Position numbers and translations under genes: made by a program
Source: Alcanivorax sp.
GTDB lineage: Bacteria; Pseudomonadota; Gammaproteobacteria; Pseudomonadales; Alcanivoracaceae
Direction of reading: 5' to 3'
NCBI RefSeq assembly: GCF_002733835.1
Contig: NZ_NVWY01000040.1
Span: 1 to 43,897, forward strand
Length of the DNA stretch: 43,897 nucleotides
Shown: one piece after another, positions 24,857 through 33,514 of the stretch
Numbering within the stretch: position 1 is the first letter of the stretch
Layout: the number at the start of each line of letters is the position of its first letter
The notes under the pieces: model-generated
The model's input: the letters and a program-made list of their open reading frames with translations, nothing else
The model's database searches: none
Told to the model about the DNA's origin: nothing

Positions 24857-24912
24857 TGATTTTCATAGAAATCTGGTACGTCAGAACCAATGTCAAAGTG
24901 CCATTATTTTTT

Positions 24913-24949
24913 TGTGACCTTTAACACACTGGTTACATAACCGGGTGTG
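24913..24949. promoter_or_regulatory. CRP-like site and overlapping palindrome in a divergent intergenic region
   Basis: TGTGA-N6-ACACA (24913-24928) is one base from the CRP/Vfr consensus TGTGA-N6-TCACA. It runs into GGTTACATAACC (24931-24942), a perfect palindrome within a longer imperfect one (24925-24949). The region separates the gene at 24856 (minus) from the gene at 25035 (plus). Only the sequence pattern supports it. Confidence 0.35.
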
Positions 24950-25034
24950 CATACTCGCTTCTGGCCTCGGGGGAGGCCACCCCGGGCACCGCCAATACGG
25001 TCCCGCCAATGACTATAATGAAACGGGTACTGGC

Positions 25035-25277
25035 ATGTTAAACCTTGAAAACCTGTGGCATACCGCAGCAGCACACCCCTGGCTCTGGATTCCTCTTTCC
25101 TGCGCAGCCCTGATTAGCCTGGTGCTGTGGAGCGGTCGCATTCGGCAACCCAGCGCCGTTAACCTGCTGGCCATTGGCCTGGTGCTGCCCGCCATCAACC
25201 TGAGCCTGGTGGCGACCAGTGCGGTGATGGTCTCCAACCAGCTATCGCTGGATTTGGCAGCCCTTCTGCCTTTTTAA
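25035..25277 (+). CDS. Small two-helix membrane protein (80 aa), hypothetical
   Basis: Two hydrophobic helices (about residues 15-34 and 42-65) are joined by a short basic loop (SGRIRQPS), typical of a small inner-membrane protein. The ATG at 25035 is preferred over a longer frame from 24945 because the helices start soon after it and the preceding 30 residues (Gly/His/Tyr-rich) look non-coding. The SD is weak. No family is recognised. It converges on the alpha/beta hydrolase gene, leaving 13 bp between stops. Confidence 0.5.
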   Translation: MLNLENLWHTAAAHPWLWIPLSCAALISLVLWSGRIRQPSAVNLLAIGLVLPAINLSLVATSAVMVSNQLSLDLAALLPF

Positions 25278-25290
25278 GTACCTTGAGCGT

Positions 25291-26178
25291 TTAGCCTTCC
25301 AGGTCCCGCAAAAACGCCAGTTGATCCGCCAGACTGATCTCCCGGGCCTCGCCCTGATAGACATCAAAATGGCCCACCGGGTAGCGCTTCACGCTGGGCC
25401 TTGCCATGGCCTCGGCCGCTTTTTCTGCGGCGCTGGCCGGCGCCACCGTATCGGTTTCGCAAATCAGGATCAGCGCCGGGCAGGTGACCCTGCTGGCCTG
25501 AGCCACCGGCCGGAATAGCGGCAACGCCAACGCGATCCGTCCCGCCACTTCATTGGGCACATTGTCCGGCATCAGCGCGGTATAGCCGTCATAGGCGTCA
25601 TGGCTGGACATGGCAGCAAGCTCACCAGGCCGACCGGCTGAAGGCAGCATTTTCGGCCCCAGCCCCAACGCACTGCTGCCCACATCCCACAGACCAATGC
25701 CCGTCATTTTCAGCGCCTGCCCAATGCCGGCATAACGAATTACCTCCAGCACCGATGCCATGCCATCCATCATCGGGCACTGGGCAATAATGCCGGCCAC
25801 CGATTCACGAGCGGCCACCGCTGTGACCAGGCCGCCACCGAAGGAAGTGCCCCACAGCACGATGCGTTGGTTATCCACTTCATCCAGCTTGCGCACACAG
25901 GCCAGTGCTGCCTGCCAGTCCGCCACCTCCCGGTTGGGTAGCAGTACCTGGCGCGGCATCCCCTCACTTTCGCCAAAGTGGCGATAATCGAACAGGAACA
26001 CCGCATAACCGGCTTGCACAAAGGCGTCGCGAAACGGTGCCAACCCGCATTCCTTGGTGAGCCCAAAGCCGTGCCCCATAACCACCGTCAGGAAAGGCCC
26101 CTCGCCTTCCGGCAGGTAAAGATCTCCCCGGCAGGACTGCCCCTCGCTGACAAACCGCAGTTCACGCATTGCGCTCAT
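25291..26178 (-). CDS. Alpha/beta hydrolase
   Basis: 295-aa alpha/beta hydrolase fold. Oxyanion region VVMGHGFGLTKE, then FDYRHFGESEG, the nucleophile elbow GTSFGGG (Ser about residue 116), acid in CETDTVAPAS and His in GHFDVYQG complete a Ser-Asp-His triad. It resembles the dienelactone hydrolase / YcjY-like group of cytoplasmic esterases; the substrate is unknown. No signal peptide. The ATG at 26178 has AAGGAG 6 bases upstream. It lies 44 bp downstream of cysQ on the same strand and may be co-transcribed with nudE and cysQ. Confidence 0.9.
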   Translation of the reverse strand: MSAMRELRFVSEGQSCRGDLYLPEGEGPFLTVVMGHGFGLTKECGLAPFRDAFVQAGYAVFLFDYRHFGESEGMPRQVLLPNREVADWQAALACVRKLDEVDNQRIVLWGTSFGGGLVTAVAARESVAGIIAQCPMMDGMASVLEVIRYAGIGQALKMTGIGLWDVGSSALGLGPKMLPSAGRPGELAAMSSHDAYDGYTALMPDNVPNEVAGRIALALPLFRPVAQASRVTCPALILICETDTVAPASAAEKAAEAMARPSVKRYPVGHFDVYQGEAREISLADQLAFLRDLEG

Positions 26179-26222
26179 GGAAACTCCTTGGTTTTTTGCG
26201 TCTGACGTCTGACGTCCGACAT

Positions 26223-27035
26223 TCACCCAATCGCCGCGGCGATAAAACGCCACTCTTCAATACTCTGCCCCAACACCAGGAAGTGCGGGTTGAGAATATC
26301 TTCCTTGTTGTACTGCAGCGGCTCGAAGGCGGTGTTCACCACCACGCCACCGGCGGCGGCTACCACCGCGTGGGCGGCGGCGGTATCCCACTCGCTGGTG
26401 GGAGCCAGACGCGGGTAGATGTCCGCACTACCCTCAGCCACCAGGCACAACTTCAGTGAAGACCCCATGGAGGCCCGCTCCACCTCGCCCACTTCCTGGC
26501 GGATAAAGGCTTCCAGCTTTTCCACCGCTTCCCCGCCGTGACTCCGGCTGGCCACCATCACCACCGGCGTGGTGCGGGCCCGGCACTGGATCGGCTTGCG
26601 CTCGCCCTTTTCCTCTTTAAAGGCACCGACACCGCGGCCGCCCAAATAGGTCACCGCTGTTACCGGCACATGCACCACGCCCAGTACCGGGGTATCGCCT
26701 TCCACCAGGGCGATGTTCACGGTGAACTCGCCATTACGCTTGATGAATTCCTTGGTGCCATCCAGCGGGTCCACCAGCCAGAAACGCGGCCAGTCCTTGC
26801 GATCCGCATAGGCAATGCCGCCGGACTCTTCGGAAAACACCGGAATCTCCGGTGTCAGCGCCTGCAGGCGGGCTTCAATGATCTTGTGCGCCGCCATATC
26901 CGCCTCGGTAATGGGCGACTTGTCATCCTTGGTTTCTACCCCCAGATCATCACGCTCATAGACGTCAAGAATCGCTCGCCCCGCTTCACGGGCAATCTCT
27001 GCAAGCGGGTCCAGCAGGGTATTAAAGTCGGTCAT
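26223..27035 (-). CDS. cysQ: 3'(2'),5'-bisphosphate nucleotidase CysQ
   Basis: Removes the 3'-phosphate of PAP (and PAPS), recycling a by-product of sulfate assimilation. It belongs to the Mg2+-dependent, Li+-sensitive inositol-monophosphatase superfamily. Motifs: DKSPITEADMAAH, FSEESG, metal-binding WLVDPLDGTKEF (about residues 83-94), and near the C-terminus TSEWDTAAAHAVVAAAGG. At 270 aa it is full length. The ATG at 27035 has AGGAAAAT upstream. It follows nudE by 58 bp containing a short GGAGCGGCGCTCC palindrome (27066-27088) and precedes the hydrolase gene. nudE-cysQ linkage fits shared nucleotide housekeeping. Confidence 0.95.
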   Translation of the reverse strand: MTDFNTLLDPLAEIAREAGRAILDVYERDDLGVETKDDKSPITEADMAAHKIIEARLQALTPEIPVFSEESGGIAYADRKDWPRFWLVDPLDGTKEFIKRNGEFTVNIALVEGDTPVLGVVHVPVTAVTYLGGRGVGAFKEEKGERKPIQCRARTTPVVMVASRSHGGEAVEKLEAFIRQEVGEVERASMGSSLKLCLVAEGSADIYPRLAPTSEWDTAAAHAVVAAAGGVVVNTAFEPLQYNKEDILNPHFLVLGQSIEEWRFIAAAIG

Positions 27036-27065
27036 TTCATTTTCCTGTGATTCAGATTTTGGCAC

Positions 27066-27088
27066 CTGCAGGAGCGGCGCTCCTACAG
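27066..27088. repeat. REP-like palindrome between nudE and cysQ
   Basis: CTGCAGGAGCGGCGCTCCTACAG is an almost perfect palindrome of the TGTAGGAGCG type that is scattered through many pseudomonad-like genomes. The same TGTAGGAG end motif bounds the element at 13714-13866. Confidence 0.6.
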
Positions 27089-27093
27089 CTCAA

Positions 27094-27642
27094 TTATCGA
27101 CGTTGTTCCAGCAACCGCTTGGTCATTAATAACGCTGCGATCACCCGCGCTTCGGTCACATCGTCCCGTTCGATCAAACGATCCAGGTCGGACAGTTTCC
27201 AGGTGAGCACTTCCAGCTCTTCCGGTTCATCCCCGGGCAGGGATTCTTCGTAGAGATCTTCAGCCAGCACTACCTTGATGTGGTGGCCCATATAACCCGG
27301 CGACAGGGTCATGTCCTTCATTAGCGTGAGACGGCGAGCGCCGTAACCGGCCTCTTCCTTCAACTCCCGGTTGGCCGCGTCGCGCCAGTCTTCACCGTGT
27401 TCGTAAGCTCCCTTGGGCAGGGTCAACTCATAACTCTCTGTCCCCGCGCCATATTCCCGAATCATCACCACGGTGTCGTCATCCAGCAACGGCACCATCA
27501 TCACCGCCGCAATCGGCGGCGTACGCAGGCGCTCGTAGGTGCGCTCCACGCCGTTGGAAAAGCGCAGGTGAAGTTCTTCGATCCCGAACAGGCGGCTCTT
27601 TGCTATCAGCCGGGTGTCGAGAATCTCCGGTTTCTCATCCAT
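27094..27642 (-). CDS. nudE: ADP compounds hydrolase NudE
   Basis: Nudix hydrolase acting on ADP-ribose, NADH and related ADP compounds. The Nudix box is intact: GAYEHGEDWRDAANRELKEE followed by AG (GX5EX7REUXEEXGU, about residues 78-100). LPKGAYEHGE and LSPGYMGHHIKVVLAEDLY are typical of NudE. At 182 aa the length is standard. The ATG at 27642 has AGAGGT 4 bases upstream; a longer frame would overlap the divergent promoter region. Divergent from yrfG by 56 bp, as in the E. coli order nudE | yrfG-hslR-hslO-pckA. Confidence 0.94.
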   Translation of the reverse strand: MDEKPEILDTRLIAKSRLFGIEELHLRFSNGVERTYERLRTPPIAAVMMVPLLDDDTVVMIREYGAGTESYELTLPKGAYEHGEDWRDAANRELKEEAGYGARRLTLMKDMTLSPGYMGHHIKVVLAEDLYEESLPGDEPEELEVLTWKLSDLDRLIERDDVTEARVIAALLMTKRLLEQRR

Positions 27643-27698
27643 AATTACCTCTGAGCCCGCTATTGCAGGCAAGACTAACCCGAACACGCAGGAAATTC

Positions 27699-28352
27699 AT
27701 GATTGACTGGCAATCCGTCGACACTGTGCTGCTGGATATGGACGGCACCCTGCTGGACCTGCACTTTGACAACTGGTTCTGGCAACAACACGTGCCCGAC
27801 TGCTACGCCCGGCAAATGGGTCTGGAGCAGGCCGAGGCCAACCGCATCATCCACGACTGGATCACCAGCCACCAAGGCACGCTGAACTGGTACTGCCTGG
27901 ATTTCTGGACCGCCGAGCTGGGTCTGGAAATCGCCGGCTTGAAAAGAGCCGCTGGCGACCGCATCTCCGTGCGGCCGGGAGCCGAAGCCTTTCTGCAACA
28001 TCTGCAAGACTCGGACAAACAAGTGATCATGGTGACCAATGCCCACCGCGATGCGCTGCATTTAAAGATAGAGCGCACCGGCATTGACCAGTATTTTGAC
28101 GAACTGGTATCCAGCCACGACTACGGCCACCCCAAGGAGGCCCAGGCGTTCTGGCAGCACCTGCAGCGACACCTGCCCTTCGAACCGGGGCGAGCCCTGC
28201 TGGTGGACGACTCCTTGCCAGTGCTGCACAGCGCCCGGCAATACGGCATCGGCCAGCCGGTGAGTATTCTGCACCCGGATTCCAGCCTGCCCAAACGGCT
28301 TGATACGGACCCGTTCCCGGCCATTGATGATTTCCTGGCCGTGCTGCCCTGA
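27699..28352 (+). CDS. yrfG: GMP/IMP nucleotidase YrfG (HAD family)
   Basis: HAD-superfamily phosphatase. Motif I is VLLDMDGTLLDL (nucleophile Asp about residue 13), motif II MVTNAH, motif III Lys in GHPKEA, motif IV LLVDDSLPVL. YrfG of E. coli dephosphorylates purine mononucleotides. The signature DLHFDNWFWQQHVP after motif I is specific for this group. The ATG at 27699 has AGGAA upstream. It heads a tight plus-strand run with hslR (21 bp) and hslO (45 bp). Confidence 0.93.
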   Translation: MIDWQSVDTVLLDMDGTLLDLHFDNWFWQQHVPDCYARQMGLEQAEANRIIHDWITSHQGTLNWYCLDFWTAELGLEIAGLKRAAGDRISVRPGAEAFLQHLQDSDKQVIMVTNAHRDALHLKIERTGIDQYFDELVSSHDYGHPKEAQAFWQHLQRHLPFEPGRALLVDDSLPVLHSARQYGIGQPVSILHPDSSLPKRLDTDPFPAIDDFLAVLP

Positions 28353-28373
28353 CGGCCAGGTGTGGGGAAACCG

Positions 28374-28760
28374 ATGGAAAGCGTACGCATAGATTCCTGG
28401 CTCTGGGCCGCCCGGTTCTTCAAGACCCGCACCCTGGCCAAAACCGCCGTGGAAGGCGGCAAGATCCACATCGATGGCAACCGCACCAAGCCCAGCAAGG
28501 CGGTGCAACCCGGCCAGACGGTGACCATTACCAAGGGCACCGAACATTTCGAGGTCATCGTCCGCGATCTGAGCAGCAAGCGCGGCCCGGCCAAGGTGGC
28601 CCAGACGCTCTATGAAGAAACCCCGCAAAGCGTAGCCAAACGGGAGATGAACAGCGAACAGCGAAAACTGGCCCGGGCCGCCACCGCCGCCCCGGACCAC
28701 AAACCCAGTAAAAAGGAACGCCGGGATATCCAACGCTTCAAGCGAGACAATCTCGAATAA
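28374..28760 (+). CDS. hslR: Ribosome-associated heat shock protein Hsp15
   Basis: S4-domain RNA-binding protein that rescues blocked 50S subunits carrying nascent chains. The S4 domain covers about residues 4-60 (VRIDSWLWAARFFKTRTLAKTAVEGGKIHIDGNRTKPSK). The tail is highly basic, ending KKERRDIQRFKRDNLE. At 128 aa it is typical. The ATG at 28374 (GGGG 6 bases upstream) is preferred to a GTG four codons earlier that lacks an SD. It is embedded in the conserved yrfG-hslR-hslO order. Confidence 0.95.
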   Translation: MESVRIDSWLWAARFFKTRTLAKTAVEGGKIHIDGNRTKPSKAVQPGQTVTITKGTEHFEVIVRDLSSKRGPAKVAQTLYEETPQSVAKREMNSEQRKLARAATAAPDHKPSKKERRDIQRFKRDNLE

Positions 28761-28805
28761 CGATTTTCACGGTGACGTCACCGCGACCAACCTCAGGACA
28801 TCATC

Positions 28806-29660
28806 ATGCAAGACCACAAGCAGCGTTTCCTTTTCCCCGACTCTGACATTCGTGGCGAACTGGTACAGGTAGAAAGCAGCGTCAGGCGTATCCTTGAAGG
28901 CCACAACTACCCGCTGGCCGTACAGGGGCTGATCGGCGAGGCGGTCGCGGCGGTGGCCCTGCTGGCCAGCACCCTCAAGTTCAAGGGTCGGCTGGCCCTG
29001 CAGGCCCAGGGCAAAGGCCCGGTATCGCTGCTATTGGCCGAATGCAGCCACGACGGTGACCTGCGCGCTCTGGCCCGCCACAGCGACGGCCAGGACTGGA
29101 GCCACGGCGACATTCAGACATTGATCGGCGAAGGCACCATGGTGATCACCATCACCCCGGATCAGGGCCGCCAGTACCAGGGCATCGTCCCGCTCAGCGG
29201 GGACACCCTGGCGGCATGCCTGCAAGGCTATTTCCAGCAGTCCGAACAGCTGCCGACCCGCCTGTGGCTGGCCAGCGGCAACAACCGCGCCGCGGGCCTG
29301 TTATTGCAACGCCTGCCCAACCAGCTTGCCACCACCGACGGCAACAACCAGATGTGGGAACACCTGGATGCACTGGCCAGCACCCTGCAAATGGAAGAAC
29401 TGCTGAATCTGGATGACCAAACCATCCTCCACCGGCTGTTCCATGACACCCCGCCCCAGCTACCGGACGCCCAGCCACTGCAATTCGGCTGCACCTGCTC
29501 CCGGGATCGTAACCGCAATGCACTGATTTCCCTGGGCAATCAGGAGCTGCAGCAATTACTGGACGAAGACGGCGAGGTGACTCTGACCTGTGACTTCTGT
29601 CGTCACCAGGAGCATTTTGACGCGGTGGATCTGACGGAGATGATCCGGGAAGGCAATTAA
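28806..29660 (+). CDS. hslO: Redox-regulated chaperone Hsp33
   Basis: Cytoplasmic holdase activated by oxidation. The C-terminal zinc switch is intact: FGCTCSRDR (CxC, about residues 234-236) and LTCDFCRHQ (CxxC, about 263-266). The N-terminal domain carries [28 protein letters not shown]. At 284 aa it is close to the usual length. The ATG at 28806 has AGGACATC upstream. The stop codon TAA and the codon before it lie in the left arm of a terminal-inverted-repeat element (29655-29815), so the element sets the C-terminus. Confidence 0.96.
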   Translation: MQDHKQRFLFPDSDIRGELVQVESSVRRILEGHNYPLAVQGLIGEAVAAVALLASTLKFKGRLALQAQGKGPVSLLLAECSHDGDLRALARHSDGQDWSHGDIQTLIGEGTMVITITPDQGRQYQGIVPLSGDTLAACLQGYFQQSEQLPTRLWLASGNNRAAGLLLQRLPNQLATTDGNNQMWEHLDALASTLQMEELLNLDDQTILHRLFHDTPPQLPDAQPLQFGCTCSRDRNRNALISLGNQELQQLLDEDGEVTLTCDFCRHQEHFDAVDLTEMIREGN

Positions 29661-29815
29661 TAGTGAATAATGAATAATTAATAACTCGCGGTTTTGTTCT
29701 GTCTGACCAGGAACGCAAGAGGCCGCGCCCATAGCCTGGGTGCGGCCTCTTGCGTTCCGAGACAAGGCCTAGCGGCCCCGCGCAACTATTCATTATTCAT
29801 TATTCACTATTAATT
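29655..29815. repeat. 161-bp element with 23-bp terminal inverted repeats and long internal hairpin
   Basis: The A/T-rich arms 29655-29677 (AATTAATAGTGAATAATGAA...) and 29793-29815 are perfect reverse complements over 23 bases. Inside, 29710-29758 folds into a stem of about 17 bp (GGAACGCAAGAGGCCGC and its complement) with a loop that can pair again. There is no coding capacity. The left arm overlaps the end of hslO; the right arm sits in the pckA upstream region. The internal hairpin could end hslO transcription, although no T-run follows. With 29816-30040 it fills the gene-free stretch. Confidence 0.8.
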
Positions 29816-29871
29816 GCCCCCAGCGCCGTGACCGCACGGTCCGATGGGGAATCGCCACTGATTCTCTTTTC

Positions 29872-29880
29872 TGGCATAAT
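29872..29880 (+). promoter_or_regulatory. Candidate extended -10 of the pckA promoter
   Basis: TGGCATAAT matches an extended -10 element (TG-N-TATAAT, one mismatch). It lies 160 bp upstream of the pckA ATG in the only non-repeat leader sequence. No convincing -35 is seen, which is common for extended -10 promoters. The long leader holds no recognised riboswitch. Confidence 0.4.
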
Positions 29881-30040
29881 CGCGCGCCTGTGCTGATCAG
29901 TGGCGCCACTACTGGTCCCTTATTGGTCTTGTCCGGGCTGTATCCGGGCACGAGACCGGCACTGTGTATCCGCAATGCGAACTTGAAGGTTGCACGGCCA
30001 TACCCGCTGCAACCGCACGGCCACAAGCCCAGGACTAACC

Positions 30041-31585
30041 ATGACCGATCCGATTGTTTATAACGACCTCAGCCCGGCCCAGCTGGTAGAGCTGGCTGTT
30101 CAGCGCAACGAAGGCCGCCTGGCCGATAACGGCGCCCTGGTAGTGGAAACCGGCCACCGCACCGGCCGCTCGCCCATGGACCGTTACATCGTTGACGAGC
30201 CGAGCACCAGCGAGCACATCCATTGGGGCGCCATCAACCGCCCCATCGACAGCGATAAATTTGACGCCCTGTGGGACCGCGTTACTGCGGCCGTTGCCGA
30301 AAGCGACGCCTTTATTTCCCACCTGCACGTGGGCGCAGACACCGATCATTACCTGGCCGTGAAAGTGACCGCGCAGACCGCGTGGCACAACCTGTTCGCC
30401 AACACCATGTTCATCCGCCCGGAGAAGTACAACCCGCGCAGCAAGGAAGAGTGGCAAATCCTGCATGCCCCGCACTTCCAGTGCGACCCGGAGCGTGACG
30501 GCACTAACTCCGACGGCTGCGTGATCCTCAACTTCGCCCAGCGCAAGATCCTCATTGCCGGCATGCGCTACGCCGGTGAAATGAAGAAAGCCATGTTCTC
30601 CGTGCAGAACTTCCTGCTGCCGGAAAAAGACGTGCTGCCCATGCACTGCTCCGCCAACGTGGGCGAAGACGGCGACGTGGCCCTGTTCTTCGGCCTGTCC
30701 GGCACCGGTAAAACCACCCTGTCCGCCGACCCGAACCGTTACCTGATCGGTGACGACGAGCACGGCTGGGGCAAAGATGTGGTCTTCAACATCGAAGGCG
30801 GCTGCTACGCCAAGTGCATCGACCTGAGCCAGAAGAACGAGCCGGTAATCTGGGACGCCATCAAGTTCGGCGCGGTACTGGAAAACGTCATCATCAATGA
30901 CGAAACCCGCACCGCCGACTACGCCGATGTGTCTCTCACCCAGAACACCCGTGCCGCCTACCCACTGGAAAACATCGACAAAAAAGTCGAAGAAAACCGT
31001 GCCGGCGAGCCCAAGCACATCATCTTCCTGACCTGCGACCTGACCGGCGTCCTGCCGCCCGTCTCCAAGCTGTCCAAGGAAGCGGCGGCGTACCACTTCC
31101 TGAGCGGCTACACTGCCCTGGTGGGTTCCACCGAAATGGGTTCTGGTGGTGGTATCAAGAGCACCTTCTCTACCTGCTTCGGCGCGCCCTTCTTCCCCCG
31201 TCGTGCCGGCGAATACGCCGAGCTGCTGATCAAGCGCATGGAAGAGTTCGGCTCCACCGTTTACCTGGTGAACACCGGCTGGACCGGTGGCCCCTTCGGC
31301 GAAGGCGAGCGTTTCAGCATCCCCACCACCCGTGGCGTGGTCAACGCGATCCTGTCCGGCGAGCTGGACACTGCGGAAACCGAGCACCTGGATATCATCA
31401 ACCTGGACGTGCCGAAAGCCGTTTCCGGTGTGGACAGCAACCTGCTGCAACCCAAGAAGACCTGGGCCAACCCGGAAAACTACGAAGCTCGCGCCCGCGA
31501 CCTGGCAGAGCAGTTCCAGAAGAACTTCGCTGACAAGTACGCCGATGTGTCCGACGAGATCCGCGCGGCCGGCCCCAAAGCGTAA
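30041..31585 (+). CDS. pckA: Phosphoenolpyruvate carboxykinase (ATP)
   Basis: Converts oxaloacetate and ATP to PEP, CO2 and ADP, the entry to gluconeogenesis; important for a bacterium living on fatty acids or alkanes. Motifs: [18 protein letters not shown] (P-loop, about residues 220-240), [23 protein letters not shown], and the C-terminal [18 protein letters not shown] and [17 protein letters not shown]. At 514 aa it is near the usual ATP-type length. The ATG at 30041 has AGGA 7 bases upstream. A terminator follows at 31622. Confidence 0.97.
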   Translation: MTDPIVYNDLSPAQLVELAVQRNEGRLADNGALVVETGHRTGRSPMDRYIVDEPSTSEHIHWGAINRPIDSDKFDALWDRVTAAVAESDAFISHLHVGADTDHYLAVKVTAQTAWHNLFANTMFIRPEKYNPRSKEEWQILHAPHFQCDPERDGTNSDGCVILNFAQRKILIAGMRYAGEMKKAMFSVQNFLLPEKDVLPMHCSANVGEDGDVALFFGLSGTGKTTLSADPNRYLIGDDEHGWGKDVVFNIEGGCYAKCIDLSQKNEPVIWDAIKFGAVLENVIINDETRTADYADVSLTQNTRAAYPLENIDKKVEENRAGEPKHIIFLTCDLTGVLPPVSKLSKEAAAYHFLSGYTALVGSTEMGSGGGIKSTFSTCFGAPFFPRRAGEYAELLIKRMEEFGSTVYLVNTGWTGGPFGEGERFSIPTTRGVVNAILSGELDTAETEHLDIINLDVPKAVSGVDSNLLQPKKTWANPENYEARARDLAEQFQKNFADKYADVSDEIRAAGPKA

Positions 31586-31621
31586 CTGACGCAGCACGCT
31601 TCACGCTGCAGGCAACACGCA

Positions 31622-31651
31622 GAAGGCGCCTCCAAGGCGCCTTCGTTGTTT
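31622..31651 (+). terminator. Rho-independent terminator of pckA
   Basis: A 9-bp perfect stem GAAGGCGCC/GGCGCCTTC (31622-31630 with 31636-31644) is followed by GTTGTTT, 36 bp past the pckA stop. Confidence 0.8.
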
Positions 31652-31801
31652 GTAGGCACGGCAACTCACCTCTCACGCAAAAAAAGCATCGACGCCAGAC
31701 CGTAAGTACAGCTCTTCCCCCCAACAAGTCGTAATACCATGCGACAATTGGACCTGACATGTCCAAAGGCTAGACTTGCCGTCTTAGATAAAGGACTTCT
31801 C

Positions 31802-33094
31802 ATGAGCAAACCCAGAATTGTTGTTGTCGGCGGTGGTGCCGGTGGTCTTCCATTAGTCACCAAACTCGGCGCCAAGCTCGGCAAATATGGCAATGCCGAT
31901 ATCACCCTGGTGGATTCATCCAGCATCCACGTCTGGAAACCCCGCTTCCATGAAGTGGCCACCGGTGCCATCGATGCGGACCTGGACGCGGTGGATTATC
32001 GCGCCCATGCCCAGCTCAACCATTACCGGTTTGAGCCCGGCACCATGACCCAGGTCGATACCGCCGGGCAGACCCTGACCCTGGCGCCCCTGCACGATGC
32101 CCATGGCAGCGAAGTCCTCCCGGAGCGCAAGCTGAGTTACGACTATCTGGTACTGGCCACCGGCAGCCAGAGTAACGACTTCGGCACCCCCGGGGTACGC
32201 GACAACTGCCTGTTTATGGACAGCCGCGCCCAGGCAGAACGCTTCCGTGAGCGTTTCCTCAATGCCTGCCTGCACGCCAACTATGAAAACAAACCGGTTT
32301 CCGTGGCCATCGTGGGTGGCGGCGCCACCGGGGTGGAGCTGGCAGCCGAACTGCACCATGCCGTGAGCATGCTCAATTTTTATGGCCACGAGCATCTGGA
32401 CCGCAAACATCTGCAGGTGGATATCATTGAAGCGGCGCCGCGTATCCTGCCGGTACTCAGCGAGCGGGTGTCCGCCACCGCCACCAAGCGCCTGGAAGGC
32501 CTGGGCGTGAAAGTACGCACCGGGGTCATGGTGGCCGAAGCCACCCCCGACGCCCTGGTGCCCAAAGACGGCGATCCCATCAAGGCCGACCTGCTGGTCT
32601 GGGCCGCCGGGGTGAAATGCCCGGAATGGCTGAGTCAGATCGACGGGCTGACCACCAACCGTATCAACCAGGTGGAAGTGGAACCGACCCTGCAGGCCAA
32701 GGGCCAGAAGAACGTCTTCATCATCGGTGACGCGGCCTTCCTGATTCCGGAAGGGGCAGAACGGCCAATCCCCCCGCGGGCCCAGTCTGCTCAGCAGATG
32801 GCCCAGCACACCGCCCGCAGCCTGCAACGGCTGCTGATGAATCGCGACCCGAAACCCTTCGAATACAAGGACCATGGTTCGCTGGTGTCGCTGTCCAACT
32901 ACAGCTCGGTGGGCATGCTGATGGGCAACCTGAAAGGCGGTAACTTCTTTGTGGAAGGCTGGCTGGCCCGGATGATGTACATCAGCCTGTATCGCATGCA
33001 CCAGGCGGCGCTCTACGGCTGGCCCCGCACCATCATGCTGCTCATTGCCGGGCGCTTCAACAAGCTGGTACGCCCGCGACTGAAGCTGCATTGA
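31802..33094 (+). CDS. ndh: Type II NADH dehydrogenase (NDH-2)
   Basis: Membrane-associated, non-proton-pumping NADH:quinone oxidoreductase. Two Rossmann motifs: VVVGGGAGGLPL (FAD, about residues 7-18) and VAIVGGGATGVELAAEL (NADH, about 165-181). Also LVLATGSQSNDFGTPGV, DLLVWAAGVK, NVFIIGDAAFL, and PRAQSAQQMAQHTA with the quinone-site Gln residues. The C-terminus is amphipathic and basic (PRTIMLLIAGRFNKLVRPRLKLH), fitting peripheral membrane attachment. The ATG at 31802 has AAGGA 7 bases upstream. Single gene with its own terminator (33124). Confidence 0.95.
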   Translation: MSKPRIVVVGGGAGGLPLVTKLGAKLGKYGNADITLVDSSSIHVWKPRFHEVATGAIDADLDAVDYRAHAQLNHYRFEPGTMTQVDTAGQTLTLAPLHDAHGSEVLPERKLSYDYLVLATGSQSNDFGTPGVRDNCLFMDSRAQAERFRERFLNACLHANYENKPVSVAIVGGGATGVELAAELHHAVSMLNFYGHEHLDRKHLQVDIIEAAPRILPVLSERVSATATKRLEGLGVKVRTGVMVAEATPDALVPKDGDPIKADLLVWAAGVKCPEWLSQIDGLTTNRINQVEVEPTLQAKGQKNVFIIGDAAFLIPEGAERPIPPRAQSAQQMAQHTARSLQRLLMNRDPKPFEYKDHGSLVSLSNYSSVGMLMGNLKGGNFFVEGWLARMMYISLYRMHQAALYGWPRTIMLLIAGRFNKLVRPRLKLH

Positions 33095-33123
33095 CCCTGA
33101 CAGCTTCCTGAGCACACCAACAG

Positions 33124-33158
33124 GCCCGGGGCGTTCCGACACCCCGGGCTTTTCTTTG
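33124..33158 (+). terminator. Rho-independent terminator of ndh
   Basis: Stem GCCCGGGG/CCCCGGGC (33124-33131 with 33142-33149) is followed by TTTTCTTT. It lies 30 bp past the ndh stop codon. Confidence 0.85.
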
Positions 33159-33190
33159 TCTCATCGCGGATTACCCTGCGCGTTGCCGGA

Positions 33191-33390
33191 CGCTCGACGC
33201 CGGATGCCTGACGCAAAACCCACAGCCTGAGAGGCTGTCACTATTGCGGCGCCTCTTTTGAGGAATATTCAGGAGCATTGCCAGGGAATAATCGGGTAAT
33301 GCGTTTTGCGAAGAGGGCATAGCCGCCAAGGTTTTCAGGTTTCGAATGTAAGCGTCCGTTGTCGTGCATCCGGCACCCAGCTGCGACCAC
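33191..33390 (+). repeat. Dispersed intergenic repeat, copy B
   Basis: Aligns with 21277-21460 in the same orientation: GGATGCCTGACGCAA, AGCCTGAGAGGCTGTC, AGGAATATTCAGGA, AATCGGGTAATGCG, then TTTTCAGGTTTCGAAT. It fills the gene-free stretch 33159-33514 together with a plain leader before the next lipoprotein gene. It is about 125 bp upstream of that gene's ATG; copy A lies about 150 bp upstream of its downstream gene. Confidence 0.75.
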
Positions 33391-33514
33391 GGCAGAATAA
33401 GAAGACAACACCTGACATCGGCGCATCACTCAATTACGCGATGAACCTTTTCTTTGATGGCATCTTCACAGTCTCCCTGCCAGGGTGCTCCCATCACACA
33501 ACACAGGGGGAACC

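Noticed and set aside
13714..29815. Possible CRISPR array from repeated hairpins
   Set aside because: The repeats are single inverted-repeat elements far apart. There is no regular repeat-spacer pattern and no cas gene.
30035..31597. 520-codon minus-strand frame opposite pckA
   Set aside because: pckA on the plus strand is unmistakable. The opposite frame is long only because of codon bias in a GC-rich gene.
31916..33142. 408-codon minus-strand frame opposite ndh
   Set aside because: Shadow of ndh; no SD and no recognisable protein.
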